Assembly (NCBI GenBank): GCA_026005075.1
Contig: BPKJ01000001.1
Location: forward strand, 124,001 to 188,000
Direction: 5' to 3'
DNA from: Lysobacteraceae bacterium
GTDB lineage: Bacteria; Pseudomonadota; Gammaproteobacteria; Xanthomonadales; Xanthomonadaceae
Length of the DNA stretch: 64,000 bases
In this document: positions 38,083 through 47,290 of the stretch, piece by piece
Numbering within the stretch: the stretch's first letter is position 1
Layout of the letters: each line of letters begins with the position of its first letter
Position numbers and translations under genes: made by a program
Notes under the pieces: model-generated
Databases searched by the model: none
Told to the model about the DNA's origin: nothing
What the model saw: the letters and a program-made list of their open reading frames with translations, nothing else

Positions 38083-38541
38083 ATGCGTAGGGGATGGCTT
38101 CTCGGGATCGTCGTGGCGCTGATTCTCGGCGGCTGCGCCGGCGGCCGCCCGGTGCGCCTGTTCCCGCCAGGCCTCAGCGTCGCCGAGATCCGGCTCGAGC
38201 CGGAGCGGATGGTCGCGCTGCTGCGCCTGCGCAGCTATGCCACGGTGCCGCTGCGGGTCAGCGAGGTCCGCGGCACACTCTGGCTCGGCGATGCGCAAGG
38301 CATCCCCATCGACCTCAGGCCGGATCTCGTGGTGGCCGCGAACTCGACCGAGCCCATCGAACTGAGCTTCACGCCGCCGACTGACCTGCGCGAGCAGCTC
38401 CGCCAGCGCATCGAGCAGCGGCGCGTGGTCGACTACCGGATCGAGGCCAGGGTGCGCTCGAGCGATCCGGTCACCCGGTTCGACGTCGAGTACCGTTCCT
38501 CCCTCGCGCCCGCGCCCGGGCTCCCCGGCGTGCTGCGCTGA
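38083..38541 (+). CDS. LEA14-like lipoprotein
   Basis: 152 residues. The signal peptide MRRGWLLGIVVALILGG ends in the lipobox LGGC, so Cys18 should be acylated. The rest (LSVAEIRLEPERMVALLRLR, PLRVSEVRGTLWLGD, DYRIEARVRSS) resembles the WHy/LEA14 beta-sandwich seen in small outer-membrane lipoproteins. Asp is not at +2 (Ala is), so outer-membrane sorting is expected. The function is unknown. It lies 28 bases before the acyl-CoA dehydrogenase gene and may be cotranscribed with it. TATGCT at 38045 may be its -10. Confidence 0.78.
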   Translation: MRRGWLLGIVVALILGGCAGGRPVRLFPPGLSVAEIRLEPERMVALLRLRSYATVPLRVSEVRGTLWLGDAQGIPIDLRPDLVVAANSTEPIELSFTPPTDLREQLRQRIEQRRVVDYRIEARVRSSDPVTRFDVEYRSSLAPAPGLPGVLR

Positions 38542-38569
38542 CCCCAGACCCTCCCCGGAGAAAGCACCG

Positions 38570-40357
38570 ATGAACCACTACAAGGCCCCGGTCCAGGACC
38601 TGCGCTTCGCCCTGCTCGACGTGCTCGGCGTCGAGTCCGTCTACGCCCGCATCGGCGCCGGTGCGGTGGGGGCGGACATCATCGAGGCCGTGCTCGAGGA
38701 GGCGGCGCGCTTCAACGAGACGGTGCTGGCGCCGCTGAACCAGAGCGGCGATCAGGAGGGCTGCCATTTCGACCCGGACAGCGGCCGGGTCACCACGCCG
38801 CGCGGTTTCAAGGAGGCCTACCGCCAGTTCGTCGAGGGTGGCTGGTCCGGCCTGACCGCGCCGGAGGCCTACGGCGGCCAGCATCTGCCCGAGTCGCTGG
38901 GCGCGGCGGTCAAGGAGATGATCGACGCCGCCAACCTGGCCTGGGGCAACTACCCGCTGCTGTCGCACGGCGCCACCGAGGCCCTCAAGCACCACGGCGA
39001 GGACTGGCAGAAGGAGGTCTTCCTGCGGCCGATCGTGGAGGGCCGCTGGACCGGCACCATGTGCCTGACCGAACCGCACTGCGGCTCCGACCTCGGCCTG
39101 CTCAAGACCCGCGCCGAGCCCGGCCCCGACGGCACCTACACGGTCACCGGCACCAAGATCTTCATCACCGCCGGCGAGCACGACCTGACCGAGAACATCG
39201 TCCACCTCGTGCTGGCGCGGCTTCCCGATGCCCCGCCGGGCACGCGCGGCATCTCGCTGTTCATCGTCCCGAAGATCCGCACCGCGCGGGACGGCACCCT
39301 GGGGGAGCCGAACCGGGTTCGCTGCGGCAGCATCGAGCACAAGATGGGCATCCACGCCTCCGCCACCTGCGTGATGAACTTCGACGGCGCCGAGGGCTAC
39401 CTGATCGGCCAGCCGAACAAGGGCCTGCAGGCCATGTTCACGATGATGAACACGGCGCGGCTCGCGGTCGGCATCCAGGGGCTGGGCCTGATCGAGCGCG
39501 CCGCGCAGAACGCCGCGGCCTATGCCCGCGACCGTCTGCAGATGCGTTCCCTCGCGGGGCCGAAGTACCCCGACCGCCCGGCCGATCCGCTGGTGGTGCA
39601 CCCCGACATCCGGCGCATGCTGCTGACCTGCAGGACCCTCGCCGAGGGCGGCCGGCTGCTGGCGCTGCATGCCGCCCTGCAGGTCGACCTGATGGAGCGC
39701 GCGCCGGATCCCAAGGAGCGCGAGGCCGCCGCCGAACTGCTGGGCTTCCTCACCCCCATCGTCAAGGGCTGCCTGACCGAATGGAGCATCGAGTGCACGT
39801 ACCACGCGCTGCAGTGCTTCGGCGGCCACGGTTACGTGCGCGAGTGGGGCATGGAACAGCTTGCCCGCGACGCGCGGATCACGACGATCTACGAGGGCAC
39901 CACCCAGATCCAGGCCCTCGACCTGATCGGGCGCAAGGTGATCCAGCTGCAGGGCGCGGGTCTCAAGCGCTTCCTCGGGCTGATCGTCGAGTTCTGCACC
40001 GCGCAGACCGGCAACCCCGCGCTGGCCGAGTTCGTCGCCCCGCTGGCGCAGGCGGCCCAGGACTGGCAGCAGCTCACCATGGAAATCAGCCGCCGGGTGA
40101 TGGAGGACCCGCAGGAGCTCGGTGCGGCCGCGGTCGACTACCTGTTCTACTCGGGCTACGTGGCGCTGGCCTACTGGTGGGCGCGCGCGGTGGAGGCCGC
40201 GGACCGCGTGGGCGATGCCCGCCTCGCCGCGCAGAAGAGGGCACGGGCACGCTTCCATTTCCAGCGGCTGCTCCCGCGCACGCTCGCGCACGCTGCCGCG
40301 ATCCGCTCCGGCGCCGGCAACCTGATGGCGCTGGCGGACGACGAACTCGCCCCGTGA
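38570..40357 (+). CDS. Acyl-CoA dehydrogenase of the large, C-terminal-extended type
   Basis: 595 residues. FAD and substrate-binding segments show MCLTEPHCGSDLG, YTVTGTKIFIT, and GIHASATCVMNFDGAEGYLIG; AVGIQGLGLIERAAQNAAAYARDR, FGGHGYVREWGMEQLARDARI and TIYEGTTQIQALDLI follow, with the catalytic Glu in YEGT. The extra C-terminal domain of about 120 residues puts it with the DmdC/FadE5-type enzymes rather than the short 380-residue ones. It oxidises an acyl-CoA to the 2-enoyl-CoA; chain length is unknown. GGAGAAAG lies before the ATG. No beta-oxidation partners are nearby. Confidence 0.92.
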   Translation: MNHYKAPVQDLRFALLDVLGVESVYARIGAGAVGADIIEAVLEEAARFNETVLAPLNQSGDQEGCHFDPDSGRVTTPRGFKEAYRQFVEGGWSGLTAPEAYGGQHLPESLGAAVKEMIDAANLAWGNYPLLSHGATEALKHHGEDWQKEVFLRPIVEGRWTGTMCLTEPHCGSDLGLLKTRAEPGPDGTYTVTGTKIFITAGEHDLTENIVHLVLARLPDAPPGTRGISLFIVPKIRTARDGTLGEPNRVRCGSIEHKMGIHASATCVMNFDGAEGYLIGQPNKGLQAMFTMMNTARLAVGIQGLGLIERAAQNAAAYARDRLQMRSLAGPKYPDRPADPLVVHPDIRRMLLTCRTLAEGGRLLALHAALQVDLMERAPDPKEREAAAELLGFLTPIVKGCLTEWSIECTYHALQCFGGHGYVREWGMEQLARDARITTIYEGTTQIQALDLIGRKVIQLQGAGLKRFLGLIVEFCTAQTGNPALAEFVAPLAQAAQDWQQLTMEISRRVMEDPQELGAAAVDYLFYSGYVALAYWWARAVEAADRVGDARLAAQKRARARFHFQRLLPRTLAHAAAIRSGAGNLMALADDELAP

Positions 40358-40396
40358 TCGCGACGGCCGGGCTCTTCCCTCCCCCGGCCGCCTGCG

Positions 40397-40402
40397 CATA
40401 AT
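40397..40402 (+). promoter_or_regulatory. Possible -10 element for the GNAT gene
   Basis: CATAAT lies 31 bases before the chosen start. It overlaps an upstream in-frame ATG, which makes that ATG an unlikely start. Confidence 0.35.
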
Positions 40403-40433
40403 GACTCCACCCACCTCTTGCCAAGCCGTTTCC

Positions 40434-40922
40434 ATGCACATCCAAGCCGGTGACCAGGAACTCCTCCTCCGTGCCGCGGGCCCGGACGACGACGCCTTCA
40501 TCCTCGACCTCGCCTCGCGCTTCGTCGACTTCGAGCTCCCCAGGTGGAGGCGCCGCAACGTGGTGCTCGAGGGCATCCGGCGCGACCTCGCCCGCCATCT
40601 CGAGGAGCAGCCGCCCGGTTCCTTCCTGTTCGTGGCGGAGGACGAGAGCACGGGCGAGCGGGTGGCCTTCCTGCACCTGCAACTGGTGACCGACTTCTTC
40701 ACTGGCCACCAGAACTGCCATATCTCCGACCTCGCGGTGCTGCCCAGCCACGAGGGCAAGGGCATCGCCCGCGCCCTGCTCGACCACGCCGAGCGCTTCG
40801 CGCGGCAGCACCGCTGCGAGCGCCTCCAGCTCGCGGTGTTCCCGGGCAACGAACGGGCGCGCAAGCTCTACGAGGCCGCCGGCTACGGGATCGAGATGCT
40901 GCGCATGGTCAAGCCGCTGTAG
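40434..40922 (+). CDS. GNAT-family N-acetyltransferase
   Basis: 162 residues. A RimI-like fold is visible, with CHISDLAVLPSHEGKGIARALLDHAERFA holding the acetyl-CoA pyrophosphate loop (EGKGIA) and LAVFPGNERARKLYEAAGY the C-terminal signature. The substrate is unknown. I start at MHIQAGDQ because the upstream ATG at 40401 overlaps a -10-like CATAAT. It is a monocistronic unit, with 160 bases of apparently empty DNA after it. Confidence 0.85.
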   Translation: MHIQAGDQELLLRAAGPDDDAFILDLASRFVDFELPRWRRRNVVLEGIRRDLARHLEEQPPGSFLFVAEDESTGERVAFLHLQLVTDFFTGHQNCHISDLAVLPSHEGKGIARALLDHAERFARQHRCERLQLAVFPGNERARKLYEAAGYGIEMLRMVKPL

Positions 40923-41084
40923 CGGGCAGGGCGGAGTGACCGGCACGCGGACCGAGCACGCAAGGAAGGCGCGGGCCGCGCGCCGGCGGCGCCGCCCCGA
41001 CACCGGGCGCCGCGCGAGGCGGCATCCGTTATGCTTGCTCCCAGCGGCCCGGTCCGGCCGCAAGGTGCAGTGAGGTGGCCCGGC

Positions 41085-41687
41085 ATGGAGCCTGGATCCG
41101 CAGCCCGCGCCCCCGCAAGCCCGCATGCCTTGCGCGTCCTCTCGCTCGATGCGAACGGCCGGATCCTCGACTGGATCTCCTGGCAGGAGGCCACCTGCCT
41201 CTACGTGCGCGATGCCGTCTCCTGGACCCTTGGCCGTCCCTGCCTCAGGGTGCATGGGGGCTGGCAGCGCGGCAGCGGCACGCGCAGTTTCGTCGACCTG
41301 CACCCGATCGTGGCGACCCGTGGCCGGGTCCGCCCGGCGTCCTTCGATCCCTGTCCGGCCCTCACCAACGCGGCGCTGTTCGCCCGCGACCAGCATCTTT
41401 GCCTGTATTGCGGACAGGTGTTCCCGCGCCACCAGCTCACCCGGGACCACGTCGTGCCGCTCTCCAGGGGCGGGCGCGACGCCTGGCAGAACGTGGTCAG
41501 CGCCTGCATCGCCTGCAACCTGCGCAAGGGCGGGCGTACCCCGGCCGAGGCCGGCATGCCGTTGCTGGCGGTCCCCTACCGGCCGAGCTGGGTGGAGCAC
41601 CTGATCCTCTCCAACCGCAACATCCTCGCCGACCAGATGGAGTTCCTCCGCAGCCACCTGCCGCGGCGCCCACCTCGGCTGCAGTAG
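41085..41687 (+). CDS. HNH endonuclease family protein
   Basis: 200 residues. An N-terminal domain of about 90 residues (HALRVLSLDANGRILDWISWQEA, LGRPCLRVHGG) precedes a zinc-bound HNH fold: CLYCG, then TRDHVVPLSRGG with the catalytic His, then ACIACNLRKGGRTP. This layout is common as a stand-alone chromosomal HNH gene in many bacteria. Its target is not known, and there is no restriction, homing or prophage context here. The ATG follows GAGGTGG, and TATGCT at about 41030 may be its -10. Confidence 0.82.
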   Translation: MEPGSAARAPASPHALRVLSLDANGRILDWISWQEATCLYVRDAVSWTLGRPCLRVHGGWQRGSGTRSFVDLHPIVATRGRVRPASFDPCPALTNAALFARDQHLCLYCGQVFPRHQLTRDHVVPLSRGGRDAWQNVVSACIACNLRKGGRTPAEAGMPLLAVPYRPSWVEHLILSNRNILADQMEFLRSHLPRRPPRLQ

Positions 41688-41791
41688 TCAGTTCGCGGCC
41701 CGGCCGGTCGCGTTGACGCCGAAATCGCCATCGTCAACACTTCCGCCTCCGCCCGGGCCACCGGCCCGTCCCTTGCTACGGAAGATCGCCC

Positions 41792-42871
41792 ATGGCTCAG
41801 GCTCGTCGCATCGCCCTGCTGGGTCTGGATCGCAACGAGGAAACCTCGCTGCGCGAACTGTTCGCGGGCTTGCAGAACGCCGGGGACCCCGCCTGGGTCG
41901 TCACCGAGGAAGCGCAGGCCGAGGTCCTGCTTATCGACCTCGACTCGATGTACGGCCAGATGAGCTGGCTCCGCGCCCAGGGCGGCCCGCGTCCGATCGT
42001 CGGCCTGACCGCCGCCCCACGCGCCGACACCCACGTGCGCCTGGGCCGGCCGGTGACGCTGGATGGCCTGCGAGAGGCGCTGGGCAGGCTCCAGAGCGCA
42101 TCCGACCGCGGCGAGCAGGCACCCGCCGAGAGAGCGCCCCCCCCCGTCGCGCCGGACCGCGGGCCGGAGCGCCGTGAGCCCGAGGCGCCCGCCGCCAGCC
42201 CCGTCGTCGACGCGGCCACGCCGGAGCGCGCCCCCGATTCTCCCCGGCCGACCGCCGCCGAGGCGCCGCCGCAGCCGCCCACCCCGCCCCAGCAGGTGCC
42301 GGCCCGGCCCCGCGACCTGCGCCTTCTCGACTACCTGCGCGAGCAGCGCCTGCCCGGCCCGGTCAGGCTCCGCGATGCCGAGCCCGAACTGCTGGTCGAT
42401 CCGGTTACCGGCACCTGGCTTGGAGGGCCGTCGCTCAAGCCGCTGCTCGCCATCGCCGCGGAGACCATTCCCGTCGAACGCTGGGAGGCGATCACCCCGC
42501 ACGAGTTCGAGCGCCGTCGCGCGCAGACGGCCGCGCAACCGCTCTCCCGCCTGCTCTGGCTGGCCGGTCTTGGCGCCTCCCCGGGCCGCTTGCTGCCCGA
42601 GCTGGAAGGGGCCTTGCGGTTTCGCCTGCTCAAGTACCCGGCCACCGAGCGCGAGTTTCCGCGCCATATCCGCATCGCCACGGCCATGCTCAAGCAGCCG
42701 GCGAGCCCCGAGGAGATCGCCGCCGCCAGCGGCCAGCCGCTCGCCGACGTCATCGATTTCATCAACGCCTGCGCGGCGATCGGCCTGATCGAGCCGGAGA
42801 CGGCGACGGTCACCGGCGGCGAGCCGGAGCCGCATCGGGGCGGGCTGCTCGGGCGGCTGCGCCGTCGTTGA
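41792..42871 (+). CDS. Unrecognised protein: receiver-like N-terminus, proline-rich linker, winged-helix-like C-terminus
   Basis: 359 residues; I do not recognise a named function. Residues 1-105 look like a response-regulator fold that has lost the usual phosphorylation set: [32 protein letters not shown] and [26 protein letters not shown]. Residues about 110-175 are a Pro/Ala/Glu linker. Residues about 180-340 form a compact domain ([59 protein letters not shown]) whose end resembles a winged helix. No signal peptide or membrane segment is seen. It stands alone between the HNH gene and dxs. It could be an adaptor or regulator that uses a pseudo-receiver. Confidence 0.7.
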   Translation: MAQARRIALLGLDRNEETSLRELFAGLQNAGDPAWVVTEEAQAEVLLIDLDSMYGQMSWLRAQGGPRPIVGLTAAPRADTHVRLGRPVTLDGLREALGRLQSASDRGEQAPAERAPPPVAPDRGPERREPEAPAASPVVDAATPERAPDSPRPTAAEAPPQPPTPPQQVPARPRDLRLLDYLREQRLPGPVRLRDAEPELLVDPVTGTWLGGPSLKPLLAIAAETIPVERWEAITPHEFERRRAQTAAQPLSRLLWLAGLGASPGRLLPELEGALRFRLLKYPATEREFPRHIRIATAMLKQPASPEEIAAASGQPLADVIDFINACAAIGLIEPETATVTGGEPEPHRGGLLGRLRRR

Positions 42872-42965
42872 GGGCCTGCAGCCGGCTCCCCGGGCGCCGG
42901 CCGGACGCCTTGCCGCAGCCTGCAAAACCCCGGAAAATCGCCGGCCTGACCTGAATCCCGCCCTC

Positions 42966-44864
42966 ATGATCGACGCCCAGCGTTATCCCTTGCTGGCGCG
43001 CATCGACAGCCCTGCTGACCTGCGCCGCCTGCCCGAAGAGCAGCTTCGTGCCGTTGCCGACGAACTGCGCGCCTTCCTGATCGAATCGGTGGGCCGCAGC
43101 GGAGGGCATTTCGGTGCCGGTCTCGGCGTGGTCGAGCTCACCGTCGCCCTGCACTGGATGTTCCAGACCCCCGAGGACCGCCTGGTCTGGGACGTCGGTC
43201 ACCAGTGCTATCCCCACAAGATCCTGACCGGGCGGCGCGACCGCATCCACACGGTCAAGCGCAAGGGCGGCGTGGCGCCGTTCCCCAAGCGTGACGAGAG
43301 CGAATACGACACCTTCGGCGTGGGCCACAGCTCCACCTCGATCTCGGCGGCGCTGGGCATGGCCATCGCGCTGGCGCGGCAGAACCGCGAGCAGCGGGTG
43401 GTGGCGGTGATCGGCGACGGTGCAATGACCGCGGGCATGGCCTACGAGGCACTCAATCACGCCGGCGGCCTCGAGCCGGAACCCAACCTGCTGGTGGTGC
43501 TGAACGACAACCGGATGTCGATCTCCGAGAACGTCGGCGGCCTGACCCGCATGTTCGGACGACTGTCCGCCTCGCGCGCGCTCAACGCGGTGCGCGAGCA
43601 GGGCAAGCGCCTGCTCGGCGACAAGCACAACCGGGCGGCGCGCTTCGTGCGGCGCTGGGAGGAGCACTGGAAGGGCATGTTCGTGCCCTCGACCCTGTTC
43701 GAGGAGATGGGCTTCCACTACACCGGACCGATCGACGGCCACGACCTGCCGGCCCTGCTGGGCGCGCTGCGCACGCTGCGTGATCTCAAGGGACCGCAGC
43801 TCCTGCATGTCCTCACCACCAAGGGCAAGGGCTACGAACCGGCGGAGGAGGACCAGATCGAGTACCACGCGGTCGGGCCCTTCGACCCGAGCGTTGGTGT
43901 GGTCAAGAAGCCGGGCGGGGGACGCCCGACCTACACCCAGGTGTTCGGCGACTGGCTTTGCGACATGGCTGCCCGCGACCCACGCCTGCTCGGCATCACC
44001 CCGGCGATGCGCGAGGGCTCCGGGCTGGTGCGTTTCTCGCGCGAGTATCCCGAGCGCTACTTCGACACCGCCATCGCCGAGCAGCATGCGGTCACGCTCG
44101 CCGCCGGCATGGCCTGCGAGGGCATGAAGCCGGTGGTGGCGATCTACTCGACCTTCCTGCAGCGCGCCTACGACCAGCTGATCCACGACGTCGCCCTGCA
44201 GAACCTCGACGTCCTGTTCGCGATCGACCGTGCCGGCGTGGTCGGTCCGGACGGGGCCACCCACGCCGGCAGCTTCGACCTCAGCTACCTGCGCTGCATC
44301 CCCAACATGGTGGTCATGGCGCCGGCCGACGAAGCCGAATGCCGTGCCATGCTGAGCACCGGTTTCCTGCATCCCGGGCCTGCGGCGGTGCGCTACCCCC
44401 GCGGCTCGGGTCCGGGGGTGCCGGTTCCGGAGCACCTCGATCCGCTGCCAATCGGCAAGGCCGAGCTTCGCCGCCGCGGGCGTCGCATCGCCCTGCTCGC
44501 CTTCGGCGCGACCGTGCCGGCGGCCGAGCAGGCGGGCGCCGAGCTCGATGCCAGCGTGGTCAACATGCGCTTCGTCAAGCCGCTGGACGAGGCCCTGCTG
44601 GAAACGCTCCTCGCCAGCCACGAAGCCCTGGTGACCATCGAGGACAACGCCGTCAGCGGCGGCGCGGGAAGCGCGGTGCTCGAGTGGCTGGCGCGTCAGG
44701 CGAGGACCGTTCCGGTCCTACAGCTCGGCCTGCCCGACCGCTTCCAGGAGCACGCTTCGCGGGAGGAGCTCCTCGCCGAGGCTGGCCTCGACGCGGCCGG
44801 CATCCTCGCCGCCGTCCAGCGCCGCTGGCCCAGCCTCAGGACCTGCGCGGTCAGGCTGGCCTGA
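42966..44864 (+). CDS. dxs: 1-deoxy-D-xylulose-5-phosphate synthase
   Basis: 632 residues. ThDP/Mg site [18 protein letters not shown]...LNDN, the early [32 protein letters not shown] with the catalytic Glu, and [15 protein letters not shown] are all present. Dxs condenses pyruvate and glyceraldehyde-3-phosphate in the first step of the MEP isoprenoid pathway and also feeds thiamine and pyridoxal synthesis. No good Shine-Dalgarno precedes the ATG. Its last 14 bases overlap the end of prmC on the other strand. Confidence 0.98.
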   Translation: MIDAQRYPLLARIDSPADLRRLPEEQLRAVADELRAFLIESVGRSGGHFGAGLGVVELTVALHWMFQTPEDRLVWDVGHQCYPHKILTGRRDRIHTVKRKGGVAPFPKRDESEYDTFGVGHSSTSISAALGMAIALARQNREQRVVAVIGDGAMTAGMAYEALNHAGGLEPEPNLLVVLNDNRMSISENVGGLTRMFGRLSASRALNAVREQGKRLLGDKHNRAARFVRRWEEHWKGMFVPSTLFEEMGFHYTGPIDGHDLPALLGALRTLRDLKGPQLLHVLTTKGKGYEPAEEDQIEYHAVGPFDPSVGVVKKPGGGRPTYTQVFGDWLCDMAARDPRLLGITPAMREGSGLVRFSREYPERYFDTAIAEQHAVTLAAGMACEGMKPVVAIYSTFLQRAYDQLIHDVALQNLDVLFAIDRAGVVGPDGATHAGSFDLSYLRCIPNMVVMAPADEAECRAMLSTGFLHPGPAAVRYPRGSGPGVPVPEHLDPLPIGKAELRRRGRRIALLAFGATVPAAEQAGAELDASVVNMRFVKPLDEALLETLLASHEALVTIEDNAVSGGAGSAVLEWLARQARTVPVLQLGLPDRFQEHASREELLAEAGLDAAGILAAVQRRWPSLRTCAVRLA

Positions 44865-45711
44865 GGCCGCCGCTCACGCGCTCGCGGCCTGCCAGGTCGC
44901 GGACCGTGCCGACCTGCCGATAGCCGGCCGCCTCCAGCAGCCCGCGCACCGCGGTGCCCTGCTGGTAGCCGTGCTCGAGCAGCAGCCAGCCGCCGGGGCG
45001 AAGGCGGCTCCCGGCCTGCCGGACGATGACCCGGATCGCATCCAGCCCGTCCGGCCCCGCGACCAGCGCCATGCGCGGCTCGTGCTCGAGCCCGTCGCGG
45101 TCGAGATGGGGATCGTCCTCGGCGAGGTAGGGCGGATTGGCGACGATCAGGTCGAAGCGCCCGCGGACCGCAGCCAGCCAGTCGCCGGCAAGCCAGTCGA
45201 TGCGCTCCACCCCGAGCCTGCGCGCATTGCGCCGCGCCACCGCCAGCGCGGCCAGACTGCGCTCGACCGCGAGCACCCGCAGCTCCGGGCGTTCCAGGGC
45301 CAGCGCCAGCGCGACCGCTCCGCTGCCGGTGCCGAGGTCGGCCAGCCATGCCGAAGCACCGTCGGGCAGGCGTTCGAGCGCGGCCCGCACCAGCACCTCG
45401 GTATCCGGGCGCGGGATCAGCACCTCCGGCCCGACCTCCAGCTCCATGGTCCAGAATCCCTGCCGCCCCAGCACGTAGGCGAGCGGCTCGCCGGCGAGCC
45501 AGCGCGCGAGGTTGCTCCGTACCTGCGCGCACTGCGTCGCGTCCAGTTCGTGCTCGGGATGGGTGAACGGCAGCGTCGGCGCCAGGCCCAGGGTGCCGGT
45601 CACGAGGTGCCGCGCCCAGCCGCGCTCCGCCGCCGGCATCCGGCCGGCGACCTCGCGCAGCAGGACCCCCAGCGGCACCACTGGGCCTTGCGGTTCAGGA
45701 TCAGGCATCAT
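44851..45711 (-). CDS. prmC: Peptide chain release factor N5-glutamine methyltransferase PrmC
   Basis: 286 residues. An N-terminal helical domain precedes the Rossmann fold with [12 protein letters not shown], the SAM motif [13 protein letters not shown] and the catalytic [11 protein letters not shown], the NPPY signature. It methylates the GGQ glutamine of release factors RF1 and RF2. Start choice: ATG at 45711 or 45708 gives MMPDPEP, and another ATG at 45720 is possible. A minus-strand TACCAT (45724-45719) stands seven bases before 45711, again compatible with a leaderless message. The divergent membrane-protein gene begins at essentially the same place. Confidence 0.93.
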   Translation of the reverse strand: MMPDPEPQGPVVPLGVLLREVAGRMPAAERGWARHLVTGTLGLAPTLPFTHPEHELDATQCAQVRSNLARWLAGEPLAYVLGRQGFWTMELEVGPEVLIPRPDTEVLVRAALERLPDGASAWLADLGTGSGAVALALALERPELRVLAVERSLAALAVARRNARRLGVERIDWLAGDWLAAVRGRFDLIVANPPYLAEDDPHLDRDGLEHEPRMALVAGPDGLDAIRVIVRQAGSRLRPGGWLLLEHGYQQGTAVRGLLEAAGYRQVGTVRDLAGRERVSGGLRPA

Positions 45712-46594
45712 GCCTGCCATGGTACCCGTCCCCGCCACCCTCCCGGAGCGCCCGACCGACGTCGGCGCGCAGGTCAACGCCGCGTTCAGGACCTTCGGCA
45801 CCCATGCCCGCGCGGTGTTCGCACCGGCCCTGGCCGGACAGCTGCTCGCCCTGCTGCCCTACCTTGCCATGCCCGAGGTGGGCAGCGAGCCGGCCGCGGC
45901 CGCCGAGCTTCTGGACTGGCTCGCCCGCCCGGCGACCTGGGCCTTGCTGGTGGCGGTCTCGGTGGCGCAACTCCATCTCTCCTGCGTGATCCTGTACCGG
46001 CTCGGCTGCCGGGGCCGCGGCCGCGATCCGGGACTCCCTGCGAGTTTCCAGCACGGCCTGCAGCGGACCGCCGCCGCCGTGGCGAGCCTGCTGCTCTACC
46101 TTGCGGGCCTGGCGGCCGCCTCGCTGCCCTTCCTGCTTCTCGTCGGCCTTGCCGCGGCCTCCGGCCAGGGCGCGCTGTCCGGCCTGCTGGCGCTCGCCGC
46201 GCTCTTCAGCTGCGCGCTGCCCGTGTGGTGGAGCCTTGCCGCCGGCCTCGCCCTGCCCGCGGTGGTCCTGGAACGCCGCGGCCCGATCGCCGCGATCGGG
46301 CGCAGCCTGGCCCTGGTCCGGGGAAGCTGGTGGCGGATCTCGGTCGTGCTGGGCGTGGTCCTGCTGGTGCATCTGGCGGTGAGCATGGTGCTCGGCACCG
46401 TGCTCGCCATCGCCGCCATGGCCGGGCTCGCCTCCGCGCCGGGCACCGGCGGCCCGGGCAGCGGCTGGATGCTTGCGCTCCAGCTCCTGCTCAGCCCGGT
46501 GAATGCGCTGCTGCTGATCCTGCTGTTCAGCGGACTGCTCGCCGTGTTCAACGACCGCGTGCGCGCCGTCGAGCACGCGGCATCAGGCGGCTGA
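45710..46594 (+). CDS. Multi-pass integral membrane protein of unknown function
   Basis: 294 residues with about five or six hydrophobic segments, for example around residues 35-50, 75-95, 120-150, 160-185, 210-240 and 255-285. VNAAFRTFGTHARAVFAPAL near the start and VVLERRGPIAAIGRSLALVRGSWWRISVVLGV later resemble proteins with a glycerophosphodiesterase-type membrane domain or DUF7847-like folds, in which an amphipathic RS..L.RGSWW segment precedes a helix. I assign no function. The ATG at 45710 or 45719 lies almost on top of the prmC start. Its 3' end overlaps convergent hda by 12 bases. Confidence 0.75.
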   Translation: MPAMVPVPATLPERPTDVGAQVNAAFRTFGTHARAVFAPALAGQLLALLPYLAMPEVGSEPAAAAELLDWLARPATWALLVAVSVAQLHLSCVILYRLGCRGRGRDPGLPASFQHGLQRTAAAVASLLLYLAGLAAASLPFLLLVGLAAASGQGALSGLLALAALFSCALPVWWSLAAGLALPAVVLERRGPIAAIGRSLALVRGSWWRISVVLGVVLLVHLAVSMVLGTVLAIAAMAGLASAPGTGGPGSGWMLALQLLLSPVNALLLILLFSGLLAVFNDRVRAVEHAASGG

Positions 46595-47290
46595 TCCGTC
46601 GTCGGCGGCGAGCAGGTCACGCAGGAACGGGACGGTCAGCCGCCGCTTCTGGGCGAGGCTGTCGCGGTCGATCCGTTCGAGCAGCCGTTGCAGGCCGGGC
46701 AGGTCGCGGCCGACCCGCCGCAACAGGTACTCCACCGCCGTATCGTCGAGGCTCAGGCCCAGCGCCGCGGCACGACGCCGGAACCACTCGCGCCGGAGGC
46801 CATCGTCCAGCGGCTGGATCCGGATCTGCAGGGCCTGGCCAAGCCGCGAGCGCAGGTCCGGCAGCACCTCCGTCCAGTCCGACGGCCGGCCGCGGCAGGC
46901 GTAGAGCATCCAGCCTCCGGCATCGACGACGCGGTTGTGCAGGGCGAACAGCGCGTGCTGGAGCGTCTCGTCCACCCGCACCTCGTCGAGGTCGTCCACC
47001 GCGACCACCGCGACCGCGGGCTGCAGGCCGACCATGCCTGCGGCGGCGGTGCCCAGGGCCGCCAGCGGCAGGTAGGCCGGCTGCGGGCCGGACCCGCCCA
47101 GACTCCGCAGCACGGCTTCGAGCAGATGGGTCTTGCCGCAACCGGCAGGCCCGCGCAGCAGCACGTGGCTGTCGGGGTGCTGCAGCCAGCCGCGCAACTG
47201 CGCTACCGCCGGCGCATCGGTGGGCAGGAAGTCGTCCAGCCCAGGGCTCGGCCAGCGCACCAGGCGCAGGGGAATCTGCGGCGTGGTCAC
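46583..47290 (-). CDS. hda: DnaA regulatory inactivator Hda
   Basis: 235 residues, homologous to the DnaA AAA+ domain without the DNA-binding domain. The N-terminal QIPLRL hexapeptide is the clamp-binding motif. Walker A is RGPAGCGKTHLLEA, Walker B AVVAVDDLDEV, and sensor II lies in VGRDLPGLQRLLERIDR. Bound to the sliding clamp, Hda stimulates ATP hydrolysis by DnaA after initiation. The GTG start overlaps the perM stop by four bases (GTGA). The operon is DUF2066, CDP-alcohol transferase, perM-like, hda. Confidence 0.95.
   Translation of the reverse strand: MTTPQIPLRLVRWPSPGLDDFLPTDAPAVAQLRGWLQHPDSHVLLRGPAGCGKTHLLEAVLRSLGGSGPQPAYLPLAALGTAAAGMVGLQPAVAVVAVDDLDEVRVDETLQHALFALHNRVVDAGGWMLYACRGRPSDWTEVLPDLRSRLGQALQIRIQPLDDGLRREWFRRRAAALGLSLDDTAVEYLLRRVGRDLPGLQRLLERIDRDSLAQKRRLTVPFLRDLLAADDGSAA

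Noticed and set aside
41085-41687. HNH gene as part of a defence system or mobile intron
   Set aside because: No methylase, restriction, helicase or intron features flank it, and stand-alone HNH genes of this layout are common.
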